NCBI GenBank assembly: GCA_030695205.1
Contig: JAUYTN010000061.1
Location: forward strand, 1-64,000
Direction of reading: 5' to 3'
Length of the DNA: 64,000 nucleotides
Source: Burkholderiaceae bacterium
GTDB taxonomy: Bacteria; Pseudomonadota; Gammaproteobacteria; Burkholderiales; Burkholderiaceae_C
The notes beneath the pieces are model-generated. The model had not been told where the DNA came from, searched no databases, and saw only the letters and a program-made list of their open reading frames with translations. The position numbers were made by a program, and so were the translations under genes. Shown here in pieces: positions 34,634 through 43,840 of the stretch (its first letter is position 1; every line of letters starts with the position of its first letter).

Positions 34634-36766
34634 TCAGTGGCGCGAGCGGCGAATCAGCCCGCTGGTGTCCAGAATCAGCGCGACCTTGCCGTCGCCCAGG
34701 ATGGTGGCCCCGGACACGTTGGGCACCTTGCGGTAGTTGCTTTCCAGGTTTTTGATCACCACCTGCTGCTGGCCCAGCAGCTCGTCCACCATCACCGCCA
34801 CCCGCGACCCTTCGGCCTCAATCACCACCATGATGGTGTTGGCGTTGGTGTGATCGGTGCGGGGCACGTCGAACACGCGCTCCAGCTCAATGACGGGCAT
34901 GTACTCGTCCCGGACCTTGACCAGCTGGGCCCCTTGGGCCACGGTGTTGACTTCACCGGACTTCACCTGGAAGGACTCGACGACCGATGACAGGGGAAGT
35001 ATGTACACCTCGTTGGCGACCCGCACCGACATACCGTCCATGATGGCCAGGGTCAGGGGCAATCGCACCATGACTTTCATGCCCTTGCCTTCTCTGGACT
35101 CGATCTCGACGGTGCCGTTCAGGGCGGCGATGTTTTTCTTGACCACATCCATGCCAACGCCACGGCCAGAGACGTCGGTCACCACGTCGGCGGTAGAAAA
35201 ACCAGGGGCAAAAATCAGCATCCAGACCTCGCTGTCGGTCATGTTACCGGACACGTCTATGCCTTTTTCGCGGGCCTTGTCCAGGAGTTTTTCGCGGTTC
35301 AGACCTCGCCCGTCATCCTTGACCTCGATAAGGATGGAGCCCCCTTGGTGGGCCGCCGACAGGGTGACGGTACCGACCTCCGGCTTGCCCTTGGATGCCC
35401 TGACGTCGGGCATTTCGATGCCGTGGTCGCAGCTGTTGCGGATCAGGTGGGTGAGGGGATCGGTGATTTTTTCGATCAGCCCCTTGTCGAGTTCTGTGGC
35501 CTCACCGTGGGTGATGAGCTCCACTTTTTTGCCCAGCTTGCCCGCCAGGTCCCTGAGCATGCGCGGGAAGCGGCTGAACACCACCGACATGGGGATCATG
35601 CGGATGGACATGACCGACTCTTGCAGGTCACGGGTGTTGCGGTCCAGGTCCGCCAGACCGGCCAACAGCTGTTGGTTGAGCACAGGGTCCAGGGCGCGGC
35701 TGTTTTGCGCCAGCATGGCCTGGGTAATGACGAGTTCACCCACCAGGTTGATGAGCTGATCTACCTTGCTGACCGACACCCGCAGGGTGGAGGACTCCAG
35801 TTGAGCAGCCTGGGCTGCCGGTTTGGCGTCGGCTTTTGGGGTGGCTGCCGGTGGAGAGGATATGACCGCTGACGGCGTGGTCACTGGTGCGGGCATGGCG
35901 ACCGTGGGCGCAGCAGTTGGCGCAGGCGCTGCCGACACTGGCAGGTCTTCAAACAGGCCAAATCCGGGGTCTTCGGTGGCGGGCTCCGCTGCCGAAGGGG
36001 CTGCTGTGGCGGCGTCTGAAATGTGCACCTGCTCCTTGGCGACATGGAAGGCCATCAGGTCGATCAGGTCGCTGTCCGAGGAGGTGGTCTCGACCGCAAA
36101 CAGCCGCATACCCGGCTCGGCCGTTGGCAGTGGCCGTATCGTGCCCAGCCCGGCAATGTCGCGGAACAGTTCCAAAATGGCATCGGCCTGTTCGGGGTGG
36201 TCCAGTGGTCCGATGCGGAGATGGAGTTGCCGATTCGCCGGTTGGCTGGCGTCTGCGATCGGCGCAGGTGGCGGTGGTGGAGGGGGTGCAACCACCACCT
36301 GCGGCGCAGGTCGGGGGGTGGCAACAGTGGTCACCACAGCAGCTTCGCCAGCAGCCAGGCGCCGGATGCGATCGACGAGGCCCGATGTGTCGGGGGGGGC
36401 TGCATCCGAGCCCTGGTGGCGGGCCAGCAAGCCCCTGAGTGCGTCTGACGATTCCAGCAGTACGTCCACCATAGGGCTGGTCGGCTTGAGCTCGTGTCGG
36501 CGCAGTTTGTCCAGCAAGGACTCCATCTGGTGGGTCAGTTCGGCCACATCGGCAAACCCGAACGTGGCCGACCCGCCTTTGATGGAGTGGGCGCAGCGAA
36601 AAATGGCGTTCAGCTCTTCATCGTCTGCAGTTTCCAGGTCGAGATCGAGCAGCATCTGCTCCATCTGGTCGAGGTTTTCACCTGCTTCTTCGAAAAAGAT
36701 TTCATAAAACTGAGACAGGTCAATTGATCCGCTGCTGCTGTGGTTGTCTTGCATGCTTACACCCAT
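34634..36766 (-). CDS. cheA: Chemotaxis histidine kinase CheA
   Basis: CheA (710 residues) phosphorylates CheY and CheB. Domains in order: HPt with the phospho-accepting His60 in CAHSIKGGSATFG; a P2-like segment (about 185-265) between Pro/Ala-rich linkers; dimerisation helices from about 345; ATPase with HLIRNSCDHGIE, DDGRGL and GRGVGM; and a CheW-like end (about 580-700). The ATG has GAGGAAG upstream; a second ATG four codons on is possible. No cheW gene lies nearby, so the coupling protein must be encoded elsewhere. Confidence 0.96.
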   Translation of the reverse strand: MGVSMQDNHSSSGSIDLSQFYEIFFEEAGENLDQMEQMLLDLDLETADDEELNAIFRCAHSIKGGSATFGFADVAELTHQMESLLDKLRRHELKPTSPMVDVLLESSDALRGLLARHQGSDAAPPDTSGLVDRIRRLAAGEAAVVTTVATPRPAPQVVVAPPPPPPPAPIADASQPANRQLHLRIGPLDHPEQADAILELFRDIAGLGTIRPLPTAEPGMRLFAVETTSSDSDLIDLMAFHVAKEQVHISDAATAAPSAAEPATEDPGFGLFEDLPVSAAPAPTAAPTVAMPAPVTTPSAVISSPPAATPKADAKPAAQAAQLESSTLRVSVSKVDQLINLVGELVITQAMLAQNSRALDPVLNQQLLAGLADLDRNTRDLQESVMSIRMIPMSVVFSRFPRMLRDLAGKLGKKVELITHGEATELDKGLIEKITDPLTHLIRNSCDHGIEMPDVRASKGKPEVGTVTLSAAHQGGSILIEVKDDGRGLNREKLLDKAREKGIDVSGNMTDSEVWMLIFAPGFSTADVVTDVSGRGVGMDVVKKNIAALNGTVEIESREGKGMKVMVRLPLTLAIMDGMSVRVANEVYILPLSSVVESFQVKSGEVNTVAQGAQLVKVRDEYMPVIELERVFDVPRTDHTNANTIMVVIEAEGSRVAVMVDELLGQQQVVIKNLESNYRKVPNVSGATILGDGKVALILDTSGLIRRSRH

Positions 36767-36803
36767 GGTGGCTTCCTCGTCAGGAGTCGTGTCGATTAAA
36801 CAG

Positions 36804-37166
36804 TCAGCGGATGACTTTTCGGATGATCTCGATCAATCGGTTGGGGTCAAAAGGCTTGACCAACCACCCGGTAGCCCCCGCTGCCCGGCCAGCCTGCTTC
36901 ATATCATCGCTGGACTCGGTGGTCAGAATCAGGATGGGAGTGGTTTGAAACGCTGGCATCTCTCGCAGCTTTCGGGTCAGGCCTAGGCCGTCCAGCCGTG
37001 GCATGTTCTGGTCGGTGAGGACGAGATCAAAGGTTTGGGCCTGCGCTTTGTCAAGTGCGTCTTGTCCATCGACGGCTTCCACCACGTGGTATCCGGCGCC
37101 GACCAGTGTAAAGGAGACCATTTTTCGCATGGATGCCGAGTCGTCAACGGCCAGAATTGAATGCAT
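36804..37166 (-). CDS. cheY: CheY-type single-domain response regulator
   Basis: The 120-residue protein is a bare receiver domain. Asp8-9, the phospho-acceptor Asp52 in LVLTDQNMP, threonine in LTTESS and the lysine in WLVKPFDP are all present. It lies between the CheZ-like gene and cheA and is the likely motor-binding output. The sequence is closer to the CheY copies carried in such che clusters (SILAVDDSASMRKM) than to enterobacterial CheY. Confidence 0.93.
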   Translation of the reverse strand: MHSILAVDDSASMRKMVSFTLVGAGYHVVEAVDGQDALDKAQAQTFDLVLTDQNMPRLDGLGLTRKLREMPAFQTTPILILTTESSDDMKQAGRAAGATGWLVKPFDPNRLIEIIRKVIR

Positions 37167-37213
37167 GTGTGGGGGCTCCGAGTGCCTGAGATGTCGTTGG
37201 GCAGCAAAACTTG

Positions 37214-37645
37214 TCAGAAAAGCTCAATGGAACCTGCGTCCATTTCACTCTGGGTGACGGGGTTGGGGCGGGGTGGGGGCACGTCCAATGTTGCATCGGG
37301 TGATTCGCTCTCGTCCCGCCCCATGGCTTCTTCTGCCAGTTTGTAGGCACATGCCTTAAGTATTTTGTCGGTATGGACCAGCAGTTGCGAGGCCATGTCG
37401 TGGAACTGGAGCTCGGTCACTGCCAGTTGCAACGCCGCCCGGACTTTGGGCAGCTCCGGGTGACCATCGTGCCCCATGTGGGTCAGTGCCTGGTTGGCCG
37501 TGCTGAAACGGTCCATCAGGTTTTCGGTGGCATGATCCAACAGGCCGCCCAAGCGTTCCAAGTCGTTCATGACCACCAGCAGCGAGTCGTGCAGGTCGGC
37601 AACAGCAGTGACTGGCATGGAAACCTTGGGCGGGGACGTCGGCAT
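37214..37645 (-). CDS. cheZ: Short CheZ-like CheY-P phosphatase
   Basis: The 143-residue helical protein has ELQFHDMASQLL, which matches the CheZ active-site helix (FQDLTGQ) with aspartate and glutamine at the same spacing. It should speed dephosphorylation of CheY-P. The C-terminus ends in a short acidic-hydrophobic tail, AGSIELF, after a flexible linker, as in CheZ where the tail docks on CheY. It is much shorter than E. coli CheZ (214 residues). It is the first gene of the che series, directly before cheY, which fits a CheY partner. Confidence 0.75.
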   Translation of the reverse strand: MPTSPPKVSMPVTAVADLHDSLLVVMNDLERLGGLLDHATENLMDRFSTANQALTHMGHDGHPELPKVRAALQLAVTELQFHDMASQLLVHTDKILKACAYKLAEEAMGRDESESPDATLDVPPPRPNPVTQSEMDAGSIELF

Positions 37646-37781
37646 GTGTAAGTGGGTGTCTTGGTCGTGTCGTCACTGAGCAGCGCAAACAGGGCGCTTT
37701 GTTGGGCTATTTTTACGCAAAAGAAAGGGCTTGGCACTTGAATCAGGGAAAGAAAATCCGCTCGACCGAGCGCTGGGTCCC

Positions 37782-38879
37782 ATGATCGATTCCTTGCGCG
37801 TGCTGTATCTGGGCGCAGGATTGCCGGGGGAGGTCAGCCTGGAGCACGCACTGGCGACGGTGTTTTCCAGCGTCATGGTCCAACGGGCGGCCAACGCCGA
37901 TGACTTTGTGGGCCACGCAGGTCAGAGCGGGTTTGACCTGCTTGTTACAGATTACCACCTGGGGGGTGGTACCGGAATCGATGTCTGGAACCGCCTGGAA
38001 CACTCCGAGGGCGAAGTGCCCTTTGTGATTTTGTCGGCCACTGAAATGGGTGAGGCCGAGTCGGTGGATGTCATGCGCAGCGGTGTCAGTGAATGCATTT
38101 TTGCGGAAGACTTTCATCGCCTGGGCTATCTGGTACAGCAGCTGCTCGACGTGTGGGAGGCCCGCCAGGCCAAGCTGCAGGCCGATGCAGCGCTGGTGGT
38201 GTCGCGCAACCAGCTGTTGCGACTGACCCAGCAGCTGCATGCGCGGGTGGAAGAAGAGCGGCGTGCCGTCTCGCGGGAAATCCACGACGACATTGGCGGG
38301 GCGCTCGCTGCGGTCAAGTTTGACCTCGCCTGGATCGCCCGCCACACCACCGACGCAGCGGTTCGGGACCGGGTCGAGCAAACCGCAGCCACCTTGCAGC
38401 AGGCCTTGGAGGCCAGCCAGCGCATCATGATCAGCCTGCGTCCGGCCATTCTGGATGAGGGACTGGTTGCGGCCTTGCAGTGGCTGGTGACGTCTTTTCA
38501 AAAACGCACACAGGCCGACGTGACCTTGCGATGCGACAAAGATGCATTGGAGTTGCCCGACGAGGTGCAGACGGTGGCCTTCAGCGTGGTGAGGGAGGCC
38601 CTGACCAACGTGGTCAAGCACGCGCATGCCACCCAGGTGCGGGTGGAGATCAGCGACCAGGAGGGCGTCTTGACGGTGGAGGTGTCGGATAACGGCGCTG
38701 GTTTTTCCGCGAAGGAATTGGGCAAAACCAGTTCGCTAGGTATTTTGGGCTTGCGTGAGCGGGCACAGTCGGTGGGCGGCTGGCTGGATGTCAGTTCCAG
38801 CGCAGACGGTGTGTCTGTGATTTTGAGCGTTCCGCTGGGCGACAATGACTTTTCAGACGAGCCGGAGGTGTGCGCGTGA
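37782..38879 (+). CDS. NarX-type histidine kinase with degenerate receiver domain
   Basis: The 365-residue protein is cytoplasmic. Its first 120 residues look like a receiver domain with an aspartate in LLVTDYHLGGGTG, but the acidic pair near the start is missing (LRVLYLGAGL) and the usual lysine is not found. A coiled coil leads to a HisKA_3 box, SREIHDDIGGALAAVK, and an HATPase with VVREALTNVVKHA. The start is uncertain; TTG 37731 is an alternative to ATG 37782. The response regulator gene overlaps its stop. It lies between che and fli genes and may control them. Confidence 0.85.
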   Translation: MIDSLRVLYLGAGLPGEVSLEHALATVFSSVMVQRAANADDFVGHAGQSGFDLLVTDYHLGGGTGIDVWNRLEHSEGEVPFVILSATEMGEAESVDVMRSGVSECIFAEDFHRLGYLVQQLLDVWEARQAKLQADAALVVSRNQLLRLTQQLHARVEEERRAVSREIHDDIGGALAAVKFDLAWIARHTTDAAVRDRVEQTAATLQQALEASQRIMISLRPAILDEGLVAALQWLVTSFQKRTQADVTLRCDKDALELPDEVQTVAFSVVREALTNVVKHAHATQVRVEISDQEGVLTVEVSDNGAGFSAKELGKTSSLGILGLRERAQSVGGWLDVSSSADGVSVILSVPLGDNDFSDEPEVCA

Positions 38880-39505
38880 TCCATGTTGTGTTGTGTGACG
38901 ACCATGCCATGGTCAGGCGGGGCATCAAGGACGCTGTTTCGGAGGCCGTGGATATTCGTGTCGTGGGTGAGGTAGGCAGCTACGCCGAGCTTCGCCAGCA
39001 GCTGCGGGATGCACCTTGTGATGTGTTGCTGCTGGACCTGAACATGCCGGGTCGCAGTGGGCTGGAGGTGCTGGCCGCCCTCAAAGAAGAGGGTGCGAAA
39101 GTCAAGACTCTGGTGGTGTCCATGTACCCGGAAGACCAATATGCCATCCGTTGCCTGAAAGCAGGCGCCATGGGTTACCTCAACAAGGCGGCGGACCCTG
39201 CAGAGCTGATCAGCGCCATCCGGGTGCTGATGCAGGGCCGAAAATACGTCACCCCCGAAGTTGCCCAAAAGCTGGTAGACAGCCTGCTGTCTCCGCAGGG
39301 GGAGGATCCTCACACCAGCCTGTCAGAGCGTGAGCTGCAGACGCTGCAGAAAATGGCCTCCGGTCGCCGCTTGTCCGAGATTGCCGAGGAATTGATGCTC
39401 AGCCCCAAAACCGTCAGTGTGTACCGTGCCCGTGTGTTGCAAAAGCTGGGCTTGTCCAATAACGCCGAGTTGACAGCCTACGCCATCCGCCATGGCTTGG
39501 TTTGA
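38876..39505 (+). CDS. NarL/LuxR-family response regulator
   Basis: A 209-residue regulator with a receiver domain (CDDHAMVRRG, phospho-acceptor in LLLDLNMPGRSG, lysine in YLNKAADP) and a LuxR-type helix-turn-helix (LSERELQTLQKMASG ... LSPKTVSVYRARVLQKLG). The GTG start overlaps the kinase stop (GTGA) and has GGAGG eight bases upstream. It is the partner of the preceding kinase. Confidence 0.94.
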   Translation: MIHVVLCDDHAMVRRGIKDAVSEAVDIRVVGEVGSYAELRQQLRDAPCDVLLLDLNMPGRSGLEVLAALKEEGAKVKTLVVSMYPEDQYAIRCLKAGAMGYLNKAADPAELISAIRVLMQGRKYVTPEVAQKLVDSLLSPQGEDPHTSLSERELQTLQKMASGRRLSEIAEELMLSPKTVSVYRARVLQKLGLSNNAELTAYAIRHGLV

Positions 39506-39517
39506 GCGGCAGGTGGT

Positions 39518-40282
39518 TCAGCGGGCAAACACATCCGAGACTACCGTGATCAGCCTGATCAAGGGCTGCTCCAGCATTGGCAGGGTGAACGCCAGGCCCA
39601 ACAACCCCCCGGAGACGGTCAGCGGGAAACCAATGGCGAATGCGTTCATTTGGGGCGCGACACGCGACAAAATACCCAGAACGGTGTTGATGAACAGCAA
39701 AATGCCGATCATTGGTAGCGAGATCAACAGCCCATAGCTGAAGATCAATGCGCCCAGCTCGTGCAGCTTCATGTGCGTGATCACCGACAGGGTGTCCTCG
39801 CTCAACGGGAAGGTGGTGAAGCTGGCAATGACCGTGTGGACCAACAGCAAGTGGCCGTTGAGCACGACAAACACCAGCATCGTGGTGTTGCCGAAAAAAC
39901 GCCCCACGGTGCTCGATTGGGAGCTGGTGGCCGGATCGAAGAAGCCTGCAAAGTTCAAGCCCATTTGCAGACCGATCAGTTCACCCGCCATTTCCACTGC
40001 CGACAAAACCACCCGGGCGGCCAAACCGATGGCGACCCCAATGACCACCTGCTGCATGGCAAGGCCCAGCGCGGCGCGGTCATTCAGTGACACCACCTCT
40101 TGCTCGGGCAGTCCGGCCTGTGCGCACAGGGCAATCAGAAAGGCAAGGGCAACCCGTGACCGCACGGGGTGTGACCGGGCAGACAGCACCGGGGCGCTGG
40201 TGAACACAGCCAGCACGCGCAAAAAGGGCCAGAAAATGGGGCTGACCCATTCCATGATCTGGGCTTCGGTGAAACCGATCAT
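39518..40282 (-). CDS. fliR: Flagellar export apparatus protein FliR
   Basis: FliR (254 residues) is an integral membrane part of the flagellar type III export gate. It has about six helices, with VLSAVEMAGELIGLQMGLNFAGFFDP as the recognisable conserved stretch. It is the last gene of the fliF-to-fliR series here and meets the NarL-type gene in convergent orientation. flhB is not in the window. Confidence 0.94.
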   Translation of the reverse strand: MIGFTEAQIMEWVSPIFWPFLRVLAVFTSAPVLSARSHPVRSRVALAFLIALCAQAGLPEQEVVSLNDRAALGLAMQQVVIGVAIGLAARVVLSAVEMAGELIGLQMGLNFAGFFDPATSSQSSTVGRFFGNTTMLVFVVLNGHLLLVHTVIASFTTFPLSEDTLSVITHMKLHELGALIFSYGLLISLPMIGILLFINTVLGILSRVAPQMNAFAIGFPLTVSGGLLGLAFTLPMLEQPLIRLITVVSDVFAR

Positions 40283-40291
40283 GGCCAGCGT

Positions 40292-40561
40292 TCAGGCTGC
40301 AAAGGTCGGAATCGCCTGCAGGGTGCGGCGGATAAAGTCCACCATGGTGATCAGCATCCATGGACCTGCCGCCGCAAACATCACAATCGCGGCAATCAGC
40401 TTGGGCACAAAGGACAGCGTGGCCTCGTTGATTTGGGTGATGGCCTGAAACAGGCTGACCGCCAGGCCGACCACCAGCACCGTCCCCAGGATGGGGGATG
40501 CCACCATCAGCAGCAGGAAGAGCGCGTTTTGCGCGAGTGTCAGTACGGCAGATGCGTCCAT
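40292..40561 (-). CDS. fliQ: Flagellar export apparatus protein FliQ
   Basis: FliQ (89 residues) has two hydrophobic helices and the conserved GLAVSLFQAITQINEATLSFVPK. It assembles with FliP and FliR in the export gate. It lies between those two genes with gaps of under ten bases. Confidence 0.95.
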   Translation of the reverse strand: MDASAVLTLAQNALFLLLMVASPILGTVLVVGLAVSLFQAITQINEATLSFVPKLIAAIVMFAAAGPWMLITMVDFIRRTLQAIPTFAA

Positions 40562-40568
40562 GGTTCAC

Positions 40569-41318
40569 TCAGGTGGCGAAGCTGGCAGCGAGGGAGCCCA
40601 GCAGCAGGTTCCAGCCGTCGGCCAGCACAAACAGCATCAGTTTGAAGGGCAGCGCCACCAACACCGGCGACAGCATCATCATGCCCAGGGACATCAGCAC
40701 GCTGGCCACCACCATGTCGATGACCAGAAAGGGGATGAAGATCAGGAAACCAATCTGGAAGGCGGTTTTGAGTTCACTGGTGGCAAAAGCAGGAATGAGC
40801 ACCCGCATGGGCGCGGTGTCCGGGGTGACGCCAGGCGGCAGTTTGGCCAGTTTCGCAAACAGCTCAAAGTCCGATTGCCGGGTTTGTTTGGTCATGAAGT
40901 TCCTCATGGGTGCCTGTGCGGCATCCACTGCCTGCTCGAAGCTGAGGGTGTTTTGGGTGTAAGGCACATAGGCCTCGTTGTACACCCGGTCCAGTGTGGG
41001 GCTCATCACAAAAAACGTGAGAAAAAGCGACAAGCCGACAATCACCTGGTTGGGCGGTGCCGACTGCGTGCCCAGGGCTTGGCGCATGAGCGAGAGCACG
41101 ATCACGATGCGGGTGAAGCCCGTCATCATGAGCACCATCGCGGGGATAAAGGAGAGCGCTGTAAAAAACAGCAGCGTCTGGATGGGCATCGAGTAGCTGC
41201 TGCCACCTGGCCCCTGACCAATCAGAATAGGAAGCTGGCCGCCTTGCTGCGCCCAGGCGCCTGCGCAGCAGGCCAGCAGCAGCCCCGCCACAAGGCCAGT
41301 TCTGAGTTTGGCGGTCAT
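40569..41318 (-). CDS. fliP: Flagellar export apparatus protein FliP
   Basis: FliP (249 residues) begins with a cleavable signal segment ([18 protein letters not shown]) as usual for the family. Conserved parts include [29 protein letters not shown] and the C-terminal [20 protein letters not shown]. It forms the core ring of the export gate. It overlaps fliO by four bases. Confidence 0.96.
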   Translation of the reverse strand: MTAKLRTGLVAGLLLACCAGAWAQQGGQLPILIGQGPGGSSYSMPIQTLLFFTALSFIPAMVLMMTGFTRIVIVLSLMRQALGTQSAPPNQVIVGLSLFLTFFVMSPTLDRVYNEAYVPYTQNTLSFEQAVDAAQAPMRNFMTKQTRQSDFELFAKLAKLPPGVTPDTAPMRVLIPAFATSELKTAFQIGFLIFIPFLVIDMVVASVLMSLGMMMLSPVLVALPFKLMLFVLADGWNLLLGSLAASFAT

Positions 41319-41674
41319 GGCGTAGCCCCAGGTTGCCTGGCCAGAATGGATCGGAAACCGGAGGCTTGCTCCACGGCAACGCCAGCTGCCAACGTGGGGG
41401 CGGTTTCAGGAGGTGCCTCCATGGTGGCCAGCTGGGTGATGGACTGGGGTGTCACCCCCAGTACCAGCCACCGGCGCTGGTCGCCCTGCGTCACCTCGAC
41501 GGTGACAACCTTTTGTTGTGGCCCCACAGCCACCGCCCCGACAACCTTCAGAACTTGTCCCCTGGCCCCCGTACCTTGCCAGCCTTGGCGACGCAACCAT
41601 GTCACCGCCCACGGCAGCAGCACCAGCAGGCCCATCAGGGCCAGCGCGGGCCATGCATCCATCAGGGTGGGCAT
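41315..41674 (-). CDS. fliO: Flagellar export assembly protein FliO
   Basis: FliO (119 residues) has one N-terminal helix ([20 protein letters not shown]) and a small cytoplasmic domain with [12 protein letters not shown] and [10 protein letters not shown]. It helps FliP assemble. The sequence is weakly conserved; gene order between fliN and fliP supports the name. Confidence 0.88.
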   Translation of the reverse strand: MPTLMDAWPALALMGLLVLLPWAVTWLRRQGWQGTGARGQVLKVVGAVAVGPQQKVVTVEVTQGDQRRWLVLGVTPQSITQLATMEAPPETAPTLAAGVAVEQASGFRSILARQPGATP

Positions 41675-41676
41675 GG

Positions 41677-42111
41677 TCAGTGCCTGCTCAGGCGTTTCAG
41701 ACGCTCGGACGGTGTCACGATGTCTGTCAATCGGATGCCGAACTTGTCGTTGACCACCACCACCTCCCCCTGAGCGATCAGGTAGCCATTGACGAGCACG
41801 TCCATGGGTTCGCCTGCGAGGGCATCGAGTTCAACCACCGACCCTTGTCCCAGCTGGAGGATGTACTTGATTGGCACCTTCGTTCTGCCAAGCTCCACTG
41901 AGAGCTGGACGGGAATGTCCAGAACCATGTTGATGTCCTGGCTGGCGGCCGGCTTGGCATTGGACGAAAAGGTGTCATGCATCGAGTCAAACGCCGGCGC
42001 ACCATCGGCATGGTCGCTGCCGGGTGACTGGTTTTGTTCTTCCAGGGCCTGCGCCCAATCGTCAGCCATTGCCTGGTCGGCGCTGGGGTCCATGGGGGTG
42101 TCAGTTGTCAT
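41677..42111 (-). CDS. fliN: Flagellar switch protein FliN
   Basis: FliN (144 residues) is part of the C-ring. The C-terminal SpoA domain reads VLDIPVQLSVELGRTKVPIK ... LTDIVTPSERLKRL. An acidic N-terminal tail of about 60 residues precedes it. The ATG at 42111 overlaps the fliM end by 11 bases. Confidence 0.95.
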   Translation of the reverse strand: MTTDTPMDPSADQAMADDWAQALEEQNQSPGSDHADGAPAFDSMHDTFSSNAKPAASQDINMVLDIPVQLSVELGRTKVPIKYILQLGQGSVVELDALAGEPMDVLVNGYLIAQGEVVVVNDKFGIRLTDIVTPSERLKRLSRH

Positions 42112-43105
42112 ATTTGTCTCCGATCCAGTCAAGGGTGCTGGAGCGCAGTCGGCGTTCCACCTTCAGGGCGTACTTCCCTTTGTGGGTGCCGTACTGGCAT
42201 TCAAACAGAGGCACGCCATCCACGCGGGCCTCCACGATCTGTTGCCGATCCAGTTCGATGAAGTCGCCGACCTTCATGGACAGCAGTTGCTCCACCGTGG
42301 TGTCGGCAGTGGCCAGGTCGGCTACCAGGGTCACTTCTGCGGCCTGCAGCTCTTGGCCCAATACCCGGACCCAGCGTCTGTCCACCTCGATGGCGTCACC
42401 TTGCACCGATGAGTACAGTACATCCCGAATGGGCTCCAGCGTCGAGTACGGGATGCAAATGTGCAGCGAGCCCGTCAGGTCGCCAATTTCCAGGGTAAAG
42501 CTGGTGGAAACCACAATTTCGCTGGGGGTGGCGATGGTGGCGAACTGAGGTTGCATTTCCGAGCGTTGGTACACCAGCTCCAGGGGGTACACGCCCTTCC
42601 AGGCCTTGGCATACTCTTCGGAGGCCACATCCACCAGTCGGTTGATGACCCGCTGCTCAGTAGGCGAAAAGTCCCGACCTTCGATGCGGGTGTGAAACTT
42701 GCCCGATCCGCCAAACAGGCTGTCGATGACACCAAACAGCAGGGTGGGTTCGCACACGATCAGGCCGTTCCCACGCAGCGGGCGCACCGCCATGATGTTG
42801 AAGTTGGTGGGGACCACCAGCTCACGCAAAAAAGCACTGTATTTCTGAACCGTGACCGAGCCCACCGATACCTCTGGGCTGCGGCGAATGAAGTTGAACA
42901 GTCCCACCCTCAGGTTGCGGGCAAAGCGCTCGTTGACAATCTCCATCGTCGGCATGCGGCCTCGGACGATCCGCTCCTGGCTCGACAGGTTGTAGGCGCG
43001 CACGCCATCGGTGGGCTCATCGTCTTTTGCCAGCTTCTGGCTTTCGCCGGTGACGCCTTCGAGCAAGGCATCAATTTCTTCCTGGGACAGGTATGAGTCG
43101 CTCAT
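42101..43105 (-). CDS. fliM: Flagellar switch protein FliM
   Basis: FliM (334 residues) carries the CheY-P docking peptide YLSQEEIDALLEGV at its N-terminus, the middle domain with GGSG-type loop (LFGGSGKFHTRIEG) and the C-terminal SpoA domain. It converts the chemotaxis signal into a change of rotation. The ATG follows an AGGACGC site; longer frames lack one. It overlaps fliN. Confidence 0.97.
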   Translation of the reverse strand: MSDSYLSQEEIDALLEGVTGESQKLAKDDEPTDGVRAYNLSSQERIVRGRMPTMEIVNERFARNLRVGLFNFIRRSPEVSVGSVTVQKYSAFLRELVVPTNFNIMAVRPLRGNGLIVCEPTLLFGVIDSLFGGSGKFHTRIEGRDFSPTEQRVINRLVDVASEEYAKAWKGVYPLELVYQRSEMQPQFATIATPSEIVVSTSFTLEIGDLTGSLHICIPYSTLEPIRDVLYSSVQGDAIEVDRRWVRVLGQELQAAEVTLVADLATADTTVEQLLSMKVGDFIELDRQQIVEARVDGVPLFECQYGTHKGKYALKVERRLRSSTLDWIGDKYDN

Positions 43106-43124
43106 GGTGCGTCCTCCGGCATGC

Positions 43125-43700
43125 TCACTGGACGATGAAGCTGGAAAACAGCACCGCCTGCACTGGCGAGGGCGGTAGGGCAACCCGGCGCTTCTTGGTG
43201 GGCTTGCCGTCGTCGGCGTCTTCGTCTTCCACCTCGTAGCCCAACTGTGCCGACACCTCCCGGATGATCGCCCGGGTCAGGCTTTCTTTGCCTTCGATGG
43301 CCAGCAACTCGTCGGATGTGCGCTTAGAGATCTCCAACAGGACAGCATTTCGGATGCTTGGCATGAAGGCTTTGACGGTGTCGGCGGTTTTGGCGTCATC
43401 CAACTTGAGGGTAATGCCCACCTGTGCAAACCGACCACCACCGGGATCGGCCAGGTTCACCACCATGTTGTCCATTGGCAGGTAGGTGGGCGGGGCTTTG
43501 GGGTCCGGCTTTTTGTGGACGACGGCAGGCGCTGGCTTGTCCCCTCCCGCCTCTTCATCGGTGTCTTTCTTTTTCAGCAGAAAAAAGGCGGCTCCACCAC
43601 CGATCAGGACCACCAGCAAAACGACGGCCACGATGATGATGAGCATCTTTTTGCTTTTGGGCTTCTCGGGCTCTGCCGCTGCCTGAGGTTTGTCGGCCAT
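43125..43700 (-). CDS. fliL: Flagellar basal body protein FliL
   Basis: FliL (191 residues) has one helix (KMLIIIVAVVLLVVLIGGGAAFFLL), a charged linker with DTDEEAGGDKPAP, and a periplasmic domain beginning TYLPMDNMVVNLADPGG. It supports the stator around the motor. The family ends in a conserved VLFSSFIVQ, seen here. It is followed 19 bases later by fliM. Confidence 0.94.
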   Translation of the reverse strand: MADKPQAAAEPEKPKSKKMLIIIVAVVLLVVLIGGGAAFFLLKKKDTDEEAGGDKPAPAVVHKKPDPKAPPTYLPMDNMVVNLADPGGGRFAQVGITLKLDDAKTADTVKAFMPSIRNAVLLEISKRTSDELLAIEGKESLTRAIIREVSAQLGYEVEDEDADDGKPTKKRRVALPPSPVQAVLFSSFIVQ

Positions 43701-43840
43701 GTTGGGTATTCCGTGGTTGGGTTAGGTGGTTGTCGGGCGGATGAGCCACTCCAGCGTGTGGCGATTATTGCGTTGAAGCATCGGCGCCAATTGGCCTCCG
43801 CAAGAGCGTGTCACATGTCGTGTTCGCCTGTTCAGGAGTT

